DNA from: Venturia oleaginea
Taxonomy: Eukaryota > Ascomycota > Dothideomycetes > Venturiales > Venturiaceae
Direction: 5' to 3'
DNA length: 64,000 nucleotides
NCBI GenBank assembly: GCA_013176395.1
Contig: JABMLP010000013.1
Location: 496,001-560,000 of the forward strand
Shown: piece after piece, positions 1 through 11,255 of the stretch
How the letters are laid out: the number at the start of each line of letters is the position of its first letter
How positions within the stretch are numbered: position 1 is the stretch's first letter
The notes under the pieces: generated by a model
What the model saw: the letters and a program-made list of their open reading frames with translations, nothing else
Databases searched by the model: none
Told to the model about the DNA's origin: nothing
Translations under genes and position numbers: made by a program

Positions 1-790
1 TTAACGTCCTAGCCTTTGAATATCAGGAGCGGCGCCAGCGCTTCGCCTGCGGCATTGATGCACTCAATCACTGTTACCCACTCCTGTTTGCCTCCGATCA
101 CCTCGTACTTCTGTGTACTGTCGAGGTGTACAAGCACCTTCAACGCCTGCTCTTCGCCAATACCAAATCCAGCCTCATCCATATTCCACATATGCGCAGG
201 ATCGTACTTATGCTCCTGGGGCATCTCTCCGACTGCGTCAAACCAGCGTTTTACATGCTCATATGTTGCCCCCTCGTTGCGTACATGCTCTAGCTGACGA
301 GCATATACTCCTGCTATCTCAGGATGTCTTTTTTGAAAGCGCTGGATCCATTTATCGTTGATAGTGAAGCGTGGGGTGGTAGGTAGGATAAGATGTGACG
401 CGTGCGTGTCGAATATGAATTGCGAGCTCTTTGAGCAACGGGTTGGTAATATGAGTTCCAGTATTTGTGTATCGCTTAATCCAGCGTACAAGAGTATCTT
501 CTTCCGCGATGGTAAGAATTTGGATCATTTTGTGGCTGGTAGAGTTCGTCAAGCCGCCGTTGAGCCTGCGCTGTAGTGTTTTGTTATCAACTTGGAAGAA
601 CTTTGCAGCAGCCCTATTAAACGAAAAGTCTTTATTTTGTAGTGCATAAATAGCCTTTGATAGTTGAACTTCGTAATCCGGCGATTTTTTGGATGATTTT
701 GAAGGCATTGGTGGGGATAACGCGTGTAGCATGCGCTTTGGAGGATTTTCGTGGGTCATATCTGGGGTTGGGTCATATCTGGGGTCCACA
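1..790 (-). pseudogene. pogo/Fot1-type transposase remnant (copy A), cut by window edge
   Basis: Remains of a pogo-superfamily (Fot1-like) DNA transposase. The N-terminal part (352-789) has a psq-type helix-turn-helix followed by the start of a CENP-B-type DNA-binding domain. A second frame (9-491) continues it through 'RFTINDKWIQRF' into the first catalytic aspartate of the DDE core ('WNMDEAGFG'). The two frames overlap at 352-491, so a frameshift near position 380 breaks the gene. The rest of the DDE domain lies beyond base 1. This copy is clearly diverged from the other pogo copies in the window. Just before the coding region the motif 'gggtcatatctgggg' is repeated in tandem (about 756-785). 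The family call is strong; activity is excluded by the frameshift. Confidence 0.75.
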
Positions 791-917
791 CTCTACAGAG
801 CAAAAGACCTCAAGCGCAAAGATGTAGCGCTTTAGCCACAGGTGGCTGTGCACGCCACGCTAAGGCCACGAAATAACGTGACTGCAGGATAGCCATGCCG
901 TGCCGTCACACCACAGA
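791..917. repeat. Flank with one MITE-type terminus
   Basis: Short non-coding stretch. At 892-910 it carries the sequence TGCCGTGCCGTCACA, which is the terminal inverted repeat of the MITE described at 33790-33960. No partner end is visible nearby, so this is probably a truncated MITE. Confidence 0.45.
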
Positions 918-2198
918 TCTGACAGGTGTGGGGAAAAACAGCACACACAGCGAGAACTCAATTCTTGGAATTTACAGAAGTATCATCTAAAGATCATCAA
1001 AACTCATCTGCCAGTGGCCGCTCCGGCCTCTAAAGGACATCGCGCGTCCCTCAGCATCGAGGAGGTACCTCTCGAGTCGCCGTCGCGGCCACTGCAGAGC
1101 AAGCACACGAATATACGAGCAAGCTACACGAACGATGCGTCCACCAAAGACAACAGCAACCATCTAGTCACTATCTCCCGGCTAGTCCATCACCCCAGAT
1201 GACACTGCAACGCCCCGAGTCGACGAGTCACCGCTAGAACGGCAATACCTTCAACACAACTCAAACACCAGACGCCCGGTGTGCAACAATCGGCACCACA
1301 CACCACTGCAATGACTAGACAACCTCTCCCAACGTCTTGGAAAACCGTCCTGCTACAAGCTGTTGCCCAGAGCCTTGAGCCTCTCCCCAAACTGTTGCCT
1401 CCCAGTTATGGCATTGGCAAGAGTAGGTGCGCAACACAGTAAGCAGTAAGGACGTATAGAAGGAGCTTATTGGCGGCAAATCCCCTCCCTACAAGCCAGC
1501 AGACGTAGCCTTGAGCCTCTCCCCAGACTGTTGCGTCCCAGTTATGGCATTGGCAAGAGTAGGAGCGCGATATAGCAAGCAGGGAGAGCGACTAGCAGCA
1601 GGTAGGCTCCGACTATAAGACGGCAGGTCTATAGCACGATCGGTGCCATACAATACGGCAGCCACCAGATAGCCTCGTCTACGGGCATACCCGGAGTATC
1701 ACACTCAAGCAGCGAAATCACGACTACGATGGTTACTATTGTCTCCAGCACCACACAATCAAGTTCACTGCCGCATAGGAATCTCGTGCACGGCAACAAT
1801 CACAAGCGGAAACACATTTCGGGAACAGACAAGCCTTGAGGGATAAGGCAAAACAGACAGACGAAGCTGAGTACTGGAGGGAGACTGTAGATAAAAGGTT
1901 AGCGAAACACGAGGTATTGCCTCTTGGGATCTATATAGCATGGATATACTAGCAGAATAACCAGTATCGGCAAGAGCCGGTGGGCATTTGGAAATACAGG
2001 TTTAGAGAAAAGAGGGAGGACGGAAGGGACAGCTGGTCTTGTTTTAGTGAACGAGGCGAAGTGGTGCGTGGTAGATTTTATGATTTATCACGTGTCGGCT
2101 GTCTGGTGAAATCCTCCTGACCGGACATAGCTGCGTGATTAAGCGGCTGCAACCGAGTAGGAAACAATTAATCAATCAATCAATCTAACAGGTGTGGG
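918..2198 (+). mobile_element. LINE-like/SINE-like non-autonomous element, copy 1, with target duplications
   Basis: The element proper runs about 933-2183 and reads left to right. It starts with 'aaaaacagcacacacagcg' and ends in a short (TCAA)n-type tail after 'ccgagtagg'. It is flanked by a 15-bp direct repeat, tctgacaggtgtggg at 918-932 and tctaacaggtgtggg at 2184-2198, with one mismatch. Long, variable target duplications and a 3' simple-repeat tail are the marks of target-primed (LINE-type) retrotransposition. The inverted copy at 2718-4320 shares the same 5' and 3' ends. No reverse transcriptase, endonuclease or RNase H motif is visible, and reading frames of up to about 100 codons are interrupted. 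I infer a non-autonomous derivative of a LINE. An alternative is two relics of a LINE with an independently lost ORF2. Confidence 0.6.
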
Positions 2199-2663
2199 AA
2201 TACACCTTGGCACCCAGAACCAGAAGGGTATATAGGGAGGACATTGGACGGACTTTCCTTTCTCTTTTCGTGGTTATCTCATGTTATGTTTCTCACATAG
2301 GAGCCTTTTCAACCTACTACAGTAACGACCTTTTACAAAGTTTTACTTAGATACAATCATGCACAAGCCATATGCATACGAAGCAAGCCCACCCCCAACC
2401 TTCATACTAACCGACAAGCGTTCAGGATTGATCTGAGGATCAAATCGGTTAGACGACAATTGAATTGGGAGATACATCGGACGGCTAGGATCTAGTGAGC
2501 CTCCAAAGAACCTGAGCAAGGGAAGGTACTTAAGGTAAGTACTTCCAGACTGATATTGCCCTTACCCCAAACCCGCGGACCAGAACAAGAGAACACAGGT
2601 GTCAAGAAGGTCTTGACAAAAGAAGGTCTTGACATAATCAACTTTGTTGAGAAACGAGTTCCC
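2199..2663. other. Intervening non-coding sequence between the two LINE-like copies
   Basis: No gene is recognisable. The stretch has a 'gggtatatagggagg' segment and general LTR-like character (promoter-like start, 'cttttacaaagttttacttag'), but no paired LTR or coding region could be found. Origin unknown. Confidence 0.3.
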
Positions 2664-2717
2664 CGTAACACAACTCATGTTACGACTCTTCAATTTTATC
2701 GCTATCAACAATAGATT
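2664..2717 (-). mobile_element. Fragment of a pogo transposase 3' end, target of LINE-like copy 2
   Basis: The sequence 'cgactcttcaattttatcg' plus 'ctatcaacaatagatt' matches the 3' end of the pogo transposase reading frames at 32.6, 48.7 and 51.7 kb. It resumes at 4321-4340 on the far side of the inserted element. This identifies the insertion target and gives the duplicated bases. Confidence 0.6.
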
Positions 2718-4336
2718 GATTGATTGATTGATTGATTTTATCCTACTCGGTTGCAGCCGCTTAATCACGCAGCTATGTCCGGTTAGGAGGACTTCATCAG
2801 ACAGCCGACACGTGATAGATTATATAATCCACCGCGCCCCACTTCGCCCCGTTCACTGAAACAAGACCAGCTGTCCCCTCCGTCCTCCCTCTTTTCCCTT
2901 AACCAGTATCTCCAAATGCCCGCTGGCTCTTGTAGATACTGGTTATTCTGCTAGTATATCTGTGCTATGTAGACTCAAGAGGCAATGCCTCGTGTTTCGC
3001 TATCCTTCTACCTACAGTCTCCCTCTAATGCTCAGCTTGTCTATCTGTTTCGCCTTATCCCTCAAGGCCAATGGGTTCCCTAAGTATGTTTCTGCTTGTG
3101 AAAGTTGCCTTGCACCAGATTCCTATGCGGCGGTGTATTTGGTTGTGTGATGCTGGAGACAATAGTAACCATCGTAGTCGTGATTTCGCTGCTTGGGTGT
3201 GATACTCCGGGTATGCCCGTGGACGAGGCTGTCTGGTAGCTGCCGTATTGTATGGCGCCGATCGTGCTATAGACCTGCCGTCTTATAGTCGGAGCCTATC
3301 TGCTGCTAGTCGCTCTCCCTACTTGCTATATCGCGCTCCTACTCTTGCCAATGCCATAACTGGGACGCAACAGTCTGGGGAGAGGCTCAAGGCTACGTCT
3401 GCTGGCTTGTAGGGAGGGGATTTGCCGCCAATAAGCTCCTTCTATACGTCCTTACTGCTTACTGTGTTGCGCACCTACTCTTGCCAATGCCATAACTGGG
3501 AGGCAACAGTTTGGGGAGAGGCTCAAGGCTCTGGACATCAGCTTGCAGCAGGACGGTTTGCGGAGACGATAGTAGATGAGGTTCTCTAGCAGCTGCCGTA
3601 TCGTGTCGCACCGATTGTGTTGTAGACCTGTCGTCTTATAGTCGGAGCCTATCTGCTGCTAGTCGCTCTCCCTGCTTGCTATATCGCGCACCTACTCTTG
3701 CCAATGCCATAACTGGGACGCAACAGTCTGGGGAGAGGCTCAAGGCTACGTCTGCTAGCTTACAGGGAGGGGATTTGCCGCCAATAGGCTCCTTCTATGC
3801 GTCCTTACTACTTACTGTGTCGCGCACCTACTCTTGCCAATGCCATAACTGGGAGGCAACAGTTTGGGGAGAGGCTCAAGGCTCTGGGCAACAGCTTGTA
3901 GCAGGACGGTTTGCCAAGACGTTGGGAGAGGTTGTCTAGTCGTTGCAGTGGTGTGTGGTGCCGATTGTTGCGCACCGGGCGTCTGGTGTTTGAGTTGTGT
4001 TGAAGGTATTGCCGTTCTAGCAGTGACTCGTCGACTCGGAGCGTTGCAGTGTCATCTGGGGTGATGGACTAGCCGGGAGATAGTGACTAGATGGTTGCTG
4101 TTGTCTTTGGTGGACGCATCGTTCGTGTAGCTTGCTCATGTATTCGTCTGCTTGCTCTGCCGTGGCCGCGACGGCGACTCTAGAGATATCTCATCGACGC
4201 TGAGGGACGCGCGATGGCCTCTAGAGGCCGGAGCGGCCACTGGCAGAGGTGTTTTGATGATCCTTAGATGATACTTCTGTAAATTCCAAAAATTGAGTTC
4301 TCGCTGTGTGTGCTGTTTTTCTATCAACAATAGATT
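2702..4336 (-). mobile_element. LINE-like/SINE-like non-autonomous element, copy 2, inverted, with target duplications
   Basis: Second copy of the 933-2183 element, in the opposite orientation (body about 2718-4320). Its 5' end is the complement of 'tgctgttttt' at 4311-4320 and its tail is the (TTGA)n run at 2716-2735. It is bounded by a direct repeat ctatcaacaatagatt (2702-2717 and 4321-4336); because the tail overlaps it, the true duplication is 13-16 bp. The insertion lies within a pogo transposase fragment. It is longer than copy 1 because an internal block is repeated (about 3310-3540 and 3655-3900). The frame at 3864-4064 has a close counterpart in copy 1 (1190-1390, opposite strand); the peptide is cysteine-rich, but I recognise no family and it may be a shadow frame. 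Confidence 0.6.
3310..3900. repeat. Internal tandem duplication within LINE-like copy 2
   Basis: A block containing 'ctactcttgccaatgcc' and 'gggacgcaacagtctgggg' occurs at about 3346-3540 and again at about 3691-3890, with the same order of sub-blocks. Each unit itself has two related halves (gggacgcaac and gggaggcaac versions). This explains most of the length difference from copy 1. Confidence 0.6.
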
Positions 4337-5401
4337 CCAAGTGTGACGGCATGGCGTGGCAGCCATCCTCGTCACGTGACAACGTGGCAAACGCATGGGT
4401 TCCAGCCACACTGTGGCAAGGGGAATATCAACTCGCGCGGCTCGTAGTTTCTAATTCTCGATCTGATATTCTTTTATCACACCTAGCAATTGGAATCTTA
4501 GTTCATTCTAGTTCATTCAATGCTCGCCGTGACACACCCCGCGGCTATGTATCCAATTTAGTCATAGATCGACCTTTCCCTTCCTCTCTTGTCAAAAACA
4601 ATTCAAGAGAAACCGGAGCCAAAGCAGAAGAAGGGATCGACATGACTCAGACTCGAATTGAGAACTGCGAATGATCGGGTGTACACGCCGGTCACACGAA
4701 ACACTCACGAGATTGTCTTTAGAAGCAGACCCCTCCCCTATTGATGTCACGGCTAGTAGTAACTAATGAAAGGCGTAAGCAGCAATCAGGTATGGACTAA
4801 ATGTGATAGTGAACTACAGGTAGCTATGTAAATGGGGGCTGGGGGCAAGGCCTAATTATAGGTCTTGCTGTGGCTCGTGTACTGTGGCGCCTTGTTAGGT
4901 GCCTTGCTGGCCGTAACTCTGTCGTGTCGTCGTACACCACTGAATGGGCAATGCTTGGATTATCACTGAGACGGCATAGGCTCTCAAACTAAATCCTAAA
5001 GCAAACCCTACCTGATGCTGTTATGCTTTGCGGAACTATTCTTCATGACATTGGCCAACCTTCCAGTCTTCTGAAACAGTTGCCAGTGGATTGGCCGAAC
5101 CACGACCCATAACCATACAACCACCACATCGAGCAAACTAGACGAAGCGCTCGTGCAAAGGGCCAATCTCAAAGGGACCAGCGAAAACATAAATGCTATA
5201 ACGTGTGGTGTGTGTTCCAAAAGGGAACAGCTTCAAGAAATGTTAAATTAGAAGTATTTATACACAACGGTACTCGACAGCCATTAAAAGTTATGCCTGT
5301 GAGCTATCTGCCAGGTCATATCTTGAATCACGTACTCCAGCTCTCTCCACACTGCCAAAAAAAATGTCTCGCCATTTTTCACTCCTTACTCTTACTCATC
5401 A
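4337..5401. other. No gene seen; MITE-type terminus at left
   Basis: Directly after the pogo fragment, TGTGACGGCATGGC at 4340-4353 matches the MITE terminal repeat. The rest has only short unsupported frames. It is the downstream side of CHS5. Confidence 0.4.
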
Positions 5402-6649
5402 CTATAATGCCACGTCTTGAAAACTGGCGTTATCCTCTACCTCATCCTCGACCGTGACTTTACGTTTCGCAGGCGGAGTCAATGGTGCCTCTTGAGGGCT
5501 CTTCGGCTCATCACTTTCGCTGTCCTCGGCCTCGGAAGGACGTCCTTGATCCTTCGCTTTCGCACCCATCTTTGACGTTCGATCCACCAAAGTCGTACTA
5601 CCACTAGCAGCACTTTCTGGTCTTCCAACACTTGCAGCGCTGCCAGGTCTATTGTGCTTCGGTGGCGGCGTAGGCGGCTCCTCCTCAATGCTGCCTCTCC
5701 CATTCCTGTCGCCCATCCCTCTCGGCTCCCTTGTCTTCCTCTCTGGTGTGGGCGGCGTAACATGCGTTGTCGGTGTGGGACTAGCTGGCGGAGCAGTATT
5801 TACACCTGGGTTTGGTCCCACCTGCCGCAATCTCGGATCCGCGTTCAAATAGTAACCTCTGACCCCAACTAATCGACCCTCTCGCTCACAGCCCTTGATC
5901 CAGTCGGGCACGACGATGGGAATGTTCATTTCCACCGCTTTCTCCCAGGCCTGACCGCGTCCCTCTGTGCAAACAAAGTGCGTTGTATCTATCCTGACCG
6001 TGTCGATGAATTTGGCGCCTATTCTGTCAATGGTGAACGCGAGGGATTCCTTGAGGGCAGCGGGCATGATACCAGGCGTGATTGTGATGCCGCTTAGATC
6101 TGTCATCTTGTGTGTCCGTACAGTGAGCTTCTCGCTGGAATATGTTCCAGCGCTTGTTTTTAGTACCAGGTGGAAAGTGTAGTCTGTGTCCACGGCGAGA
6201 CCACTGATCTTGGTGCTGTGAAGTTCTGTAGGACGTGGTATGCTGCCTGCTTTACTGCCATTGCGGTAAAGACTCAGACTGCGTAATTCGGCTGTCGCAA
6301 GTTCAATTGGATCCCATTCGAGGACCAGAGAGGTTTGCGTGGCTATTGCGACAACGGAGTATGGGTGCCTTGGGCGAGTGCAGACCAAATGTCTGAAATA
6401 TGGTAGTCTGGAGGTTGGTGAAGGCTTTCTGCGCAGCGGATTCGGAGGAAAGATTTCTTGAGACGGTGATGTCGACTATGGAGCCCGAGGATATGTCTGG
6501 TGGGAGGAGAATGGACGGGAATTCGATCTGCGCCTATAGTGAGCCTGGGATGCGCCTTGGGGTGTATAAGTACCTACTATTCTCTTATCCTCGGTCAGGA
6601 GGACGGCCATGCCGGCGTCGACCTTGCCGACTGTCAAAGAAACCAGCAT
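5402..6649 (-). CDS. CHS5: Chs5-type exomer scaffold (FN3 + BRCT), apparent frameshift
   Basis: Chs5 is the core of the exomer coat, which carries chitin synthase and other cargo from the trans-Golgi to the plasma membrane by binding Arf1. Exon 1 (6649-6578) encodes MLVSLTVGKVDAGMAVLLTE; a 50-nt intron (6577-6528, gtaggt...gcag) joins it to 'IEFPSILLP' at 6527. An FN3 region follows ('TSLVLEWDP'...'GTYSSEKLTVRTHK'), then a BRCT domain ('THFVCTEGRG', 'IPIVVPDWI') and a long acidic, proline-rich tail to the stop at 5402. The order matches the family. Between 'HSPKAPIL' and 'VVAIATQ' (about 6350-6360) the frame must move by +1; staying in frame meets a TGA. A 43-nt intron (gtctgc...atag) would restore frame but would delete a conserved stretch, so an indel or sequence error is more likely. 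Confidence 0.85.
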
Positions 6650-7246
6650 GATTGCGGTGATGCGTATGGGTGTGAGTTTGAGTATGGGTGTGAGCTGCGT
6701 GGAAGAGAGCTGCGGTTCAAGGAGTTACAAGGTTGCTTGCTTCTGATTCGCCAAAAAGACCTAAACTATTGAGCCTTGTGAATTGACCAGGTTGACGCGA
6801 ACTGACGCTTCTATTGTTAGATTCGGCTCGCTGTGTTCGGATTGAGAAAAAAAATCATTACTCCTACTTTCTTGAAATTCGTGACAAGAGTTTGGGGACA
6901 TTTTCGTTGCCAGCCTACTTCGAGGATACTAGTATTTGGGAAACACCGTGACCGTGGCGAGGTTCAATTGAAAGTTGCTACGAAGGATTACTTACACTCA
7001 CTCTTCCATTCCATAACAAGATCATCATCCTCTTGGTACTCCGGTCTGACATGAAATCGCTTGACGCACGCCCTGAATTGATTTATGTACAAACTTCCGG
7101 AACATAGCATACACCACCCACAAAACCAACTGATACTGAAATAGCTCGGTTCAAAATATTAGGGAACGGGCGTTTGTGCCACTCTTTCATATTTCCTAGA
7201 ATATGGCCGCAAGCCAACTCCCTCAAAGATCAACATCCAGCCTCCT
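6650..7246. other. Intergenic: CHS5 promoter and V-ATPase E 3' flank
   Basis: No supported gene. It holds the CHS5 upstream region and the downstream region of the next minus-strand gene. Several GT-dinucleotide-rich stretches (6660-6700) are low complexity. Confidence 0.4.
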
Positions 7247-8104
7247 CTAATCGTGGAATCTTCGGTTCTCATTCTCGCCAAACAAGATCGCCCGAATGCT
7301 GGGTAGTGCGTCGGTCTCCAAAAGTCTAAGTCTCTCCTCCAAAGTGTTGTTGATGTCGATTCGTCCGTCAGTGCCTGATATGGAAAGACCACCGGCTCTG
7401 TTGAGTGTTAGCGATATCCATGAAATCCGCAGACATATACGTACGATCCCTCTGGCTGAGGATCCGACTCGTCGATTTCCAATTTGACGTCCTTGCCAGT
7501 GTTCTTCTTGTAGTCCTTCTGGGCTTCATCTATCGCCTTCTTGACAAGGTCGTAGTCCGCCTTTCGTGCGCTGACTGCCAGAGTTGGCTCATTCAGAGCA
7601 TATGCGCCTTCCAACAACAAGTTCTTAAGGATGCTCTGGTATCTCTTCTTGTCCTTGCTTGCGTCCTTGAGCTTCTTGCTAGCCTCCTCGAAAAGGTTGT
7701 CCAGCAATTCCTGTCGTGCACTTAGAATTCTTAATCGCGACTTGTTGGAGACTGTGGATTTGGTAATCTGCTGTGACATGGATGCCTGTTTGAATTTCTT
7801 CTCGTATTGCGAGTCAATGGATGACGTTTCCTGGCGGACGAGCTTCGACTTTTCGATTGCAAATTCCTATCGTGTACGTCAGATAAAGCTTGCGGTCAAC
7901 GCCTGCTGTACATAATCACCTCGTCGGCCTTGAACTGGATCTCCTTTGCTTTTTCTAGAGCTTCTTGACGAATGAAGGCCGTCATTTTCTTGAGCTCGCC
8001 GGCGACCTGGATGCAGCTGCGATTAGCATTGCCTAGATAGCATGAATGCCTAGCTATGGGAGCTCCCCTACCTGGTCGTCGGACATTGCGTGTATTCCTG
8101 ACAT
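7247..8104 (-). CDS. VMA4: V-type proton ATPase subunit E
   Basis: Peripheral-stalk subunit E of the vacuolar H+-ATPase, which acidifies the vacuole and Golgi. Exons: 8104-8072, 8006-7920, 7866-7445 and 7397-7247; introns of 65, 53 and 47 nt have GT-AG ends and the joins keep one frame of 230 aa, the usual family length. The N-terminus reads 'MSDDQVAGELKKMTAFIRQE', then a long charged helix ('EFAIEKSKLVRQETSSID', 'MSQQITKSTVSNKSRLRIL'), and the C-terminal globular part 'GTDGRIDINNTLEERLRLL' ends in 'FGENENRRFHD'. ATG at 8104 was chosen; a second in-frame ATG lies six codons later. It is divergent from the transporter gene at 8591, sharing a 486-bp intergenic region. Confidence 0.93.
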
Positions 8105-8590
8105 GATGGATGATGTTGGAGGGTGGCTTGATTATGTGAGAGAGGGTCTTGAGTTAATGTTGTATGTAACAGCGGAGAATGGTTGAAGCTCTGGCTCTGC
8201 ATCAATAGTCGATGCTTCTTCGGTTGTCCCATTTATGATCACGCTAGCGAATGACATGGGATCTTGGAACAAACATATCGGGCCTCACCCGGTGATTACG
8301 AACAACCTCAGAGACCACCCATACAAATCGTACCGGCAGACGTACATGGAGAACACGCCCCATATCCTTTGAGAGTAATCCACATACCATCTTCGCATAA
8401 GGTCTTCACCGCCAAATCACACGCCTGCTCTAGACCGCCATCGGAAACTACTCCAGGCTACTCTTACCAAGGACTTGAAGAGGAATATAACATTTTGAGT
8501 CCTCGCCTGCCTATCCAGTATGCACAGACTGAAGAGGTAGCGATACCACCGGCACTTGTAACTACAGTCTGCAGGCTGCCTCCAAGCGCC

Positions 8591-10532
8591 ATGGTCGACC
8601 TCTCCCCCTCAGCAGGTGTCGCTGTAGGTCTATTTCCTCCAACAAGGAAAAAAGAGGATTGGCTAATGTATACGGTGATATAGATTGGTATTCTGGTCGG
8701 CATAGCATCCACATGCATTCAAAGCATCGGCTTGACCCAACAGCGCAAATCACATCTCCTCGAGGAACAGAAGCAAGATAATGGACACGTACAAAGACCT
8801 CCATACAGACGGCGAAGGTGGCAGGTCAGTGTTGGTATCGACATAATATTTTATTCACAATCTGACTATTCACAGCTCGGCATGCTGGCGTTCCTGATCG
8901 CCAATATCGTCGGCAGCAGTATCCAAATTACAACCCTTCCACTACCAGTGCTCTCAACTCTTCAGGCTGTGCGACTCCCTCCCTTACTTTTTTACAGCAA
9001 AATTAACATCTATAGTCCGGCCTCGTCTTCAACACAATATGCGCCACTGTCATACTGGGAGAGCCATTCACGAGATGTGAGTTTAGGCAGCGCGATTCTA
9101 AGGTGGCAATCGCTGATTACAATCAGTCTCTCTTGTTGGCACCATTCTAGTCGCAAGCGGTGCTGTGCTCATAGGCATATTCGGCTCTGTTACCGAGCCC
9201 TCACATAATCTTAATCAGCTATTGGTTCTCCTTGGGCGAGGCCAATTCCTCATGTGGCTGTTTGGAACCTTCTTCGTGGCCGTTCTTATTATTGCAAGCA
9301 CATTTATGCTCAAGCGGCTTCCGTCCAAGAATACACACCGGATGCGGCTAATTCGAGGAATGGCATATGGAAGTGCAAGCGGCATTCTCTCGGCGCACTG
9401 CCTGTTGCTCGCCAAATCTGCTGTAGAACTGTTGGTCCGAACCATTGCAGACAGGAACAACCAATTCAACCGATGGCAATCCTGGATGATTCTTATGGGG
9501 CTTGTTTTTCTCGCCCTTACTCAACTATATTACCTTCATAGAGGCCTCAAGCTCTGCTCGACCAGTGTCTTGTACCCATTTGTTTTTTGTATATACAACA
9601 TCGTCGCAATTCTGGATGGCCTGATCTACTTCGACCAAGGCTCGCGATTGCCCGTACGAGACGCTGCACTCATTGCGGTCGGCACAGTGGTCTTGCTAGG
9701 AGGTGTAGTTGCACTTAGCTGGAGATTGCAGGAGGATGAAAACATGCCAGGACCATCTATTGTCGATATCAAGGCTCCAGCTAGAGTGATGACACCGCGT
9801 ACGATCTTGCAACCGGGACTTGGGCTGGCTGATGAGCCCGAAGAAGACAGTGACGAGGAGGAATCGCCACTTCTCAGACCTAGCGATGAAGAGGCTGCAG
9901 TCAGCCTATCTCATTCATCGGAGACTACTCCTTTGCTCCGGACCAAAACTGGACCCGCTTGGCAAGAGCCGAAAGCGAGGAGAAAGAACAGAGCGCTCAC
10001 GAAAGGATCGCTTCGACCAGCAAAGTTACGCACAACAGCAATGATCACTGAGGAGACGAGTGACTTGTGGGATGAATTGAATGATAGAGGGACTCGCCGA
10101 TCTGGAGAGTATTCGCCAAATTCCATGCACTCACCGAGTTTTTCCAAACTAGCTGAACGACGAATTGCCAATGGGGGCAGAAGAGCGATGACATTGCCTC
10201 CAATACGATTGTCTGGGAGCGAACGACTCTCCAGGATGGGCTGGGGATTGTGGGACAGCAAAAGCGGGAAATCTCACGAAACTCTACCCGCCGGACAAGA
10301 TGTTGCGTCACCGTCAGCAGCTTCTGAACCCACTGACGGAGAAGATACCGAAGGGGAACCGCAAACGAAAAGAATAAGTCGTGGGTGGAGTATGGGTGGT
10401 GATAGAGGGCGTGCATCTGGGACATTGTCCTCGGAAGATCTTAAGAATGGATGGTTCAAGATGAGATGGTGGAAGAAGAGGTGGAAGAGTGGTGATGAGG
10501 AAGAACGACCAGGGGACGAGGACAGGGCGTGA
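8591..10532 (+). CDS. NIPA/DUF803-family magnesium transporter-like membrane protein
   Basis: Multi-pass membrane protein of the NIPA (DUF803) family, linked in other eukaryotes to Mg2+ transport; the substrate here is inferred. Exons: 8591-8623, 8684-8824, 8876-8968, 9016-9076 and 9127-10532, giving 577 aa. The start is supported by 'MVDLSPSAGVA', typical of fungal members; TM1 follows the first intron ('GILVGIASTCIQSIGLTQQ'). Other family features are 'FLIANIVGSSIQI', 'NTICATVILGEPFT' and 'SGAVLIGIFGSVTEP'. Membrane helices occupy about residues 10-310. The remaining ~265 residues form a charged, serine-rich, probably disordered cytosolic tail that ends in a tryptophan/lysine-rich patch ('WFKMRWWKKRWK'). 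An in-frame TAG at 8681 lies at the end of intron 1 and is removed by splicing. Confidence 0.85.
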
Positions 10533-11255
10533 TTGTGCATATTTGTTGATGATGTCTATATATACCATACCCATTGCGCAGCATAATGTTGATTTCCTAT
10601 TATTTTAGCTTGATTGCAAAGGATACCGGAGAGTGCAGATGAGCTTCAATTGTGCAGTGATTTGAAGAAGGAAGAATAGGATTTATTGTGGAAGTGGTAG
10701 TAATACCATTCGCATATCGCATCGCACAAGCAGTGATAGCATGGAACATTTCCGATCTCCCTCAGCCCTGCTCATATTGCTTGCTCATGTAAGCCCTGGC
10801 CCCTGGCTTACCTTGAGCTCGGATCGGCTAGTGCACTTCCCTGCGGGTACCTAGCTGTCTGTGTCTTGACCCCTACCTCTATTCTATATTTGCTTAGGAA
10901 GTGCTACTCCATACCAAAACAACTCGTTGAACCCTCGAGCTGATGGATTAATCACTTTGCTTTCGAGTGACCGCGCCGATTTGACAATAAAGGCGTAGAG
11001 GAAAGACAGATAAGTACATTCCCATTTGAGAACTGAGTAATCCACATTTCTCTTACTGCATATGCGTCCCCAGAACGGTACACCAATCTCACTGACTCGG
11101 ACCCCCAATCCCGCCCGGTTCATCTTGTCTTAACTCTGGTTTCCCTCGACAATCACACATTTTCTTCTCTCCTCACTCATTCACTCTTTTCTTCATTTCG
11201 AACAACAATTCAACGTCTTGTTGCCTTAGTCCATTCAGCATCTTCAGTAATCATT
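10533..11255. other. Intergenic, AIF-like gene promoter
   Basis: No gene seen. The stretch before 11256 is rich in CT (11140-11230), a common feature of fungal promoters and 5' leaders. Confidence 0.4.

Noticed and set aside
918..4336. A single giant palindrome or hairpin element
   Set aside because: The two inverted arms each have their own target duplication and own tail, so they are separate insertions that happen to face each other.
6335..6381. 43-nt intron in CHS5 repairing the frame
   Set aside because: It would remove residues conserved between Chs5 proteins, and its donor (gtctgc) is poor; kept only as an alternative.
8264..8683. A separate 139-codon gene upstream of the NIPA-type gene
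   Set aside because: Its last 11 real codons are exon 1 of the transporter (ATG at 8591) and its stop lies at the end of intron 1.
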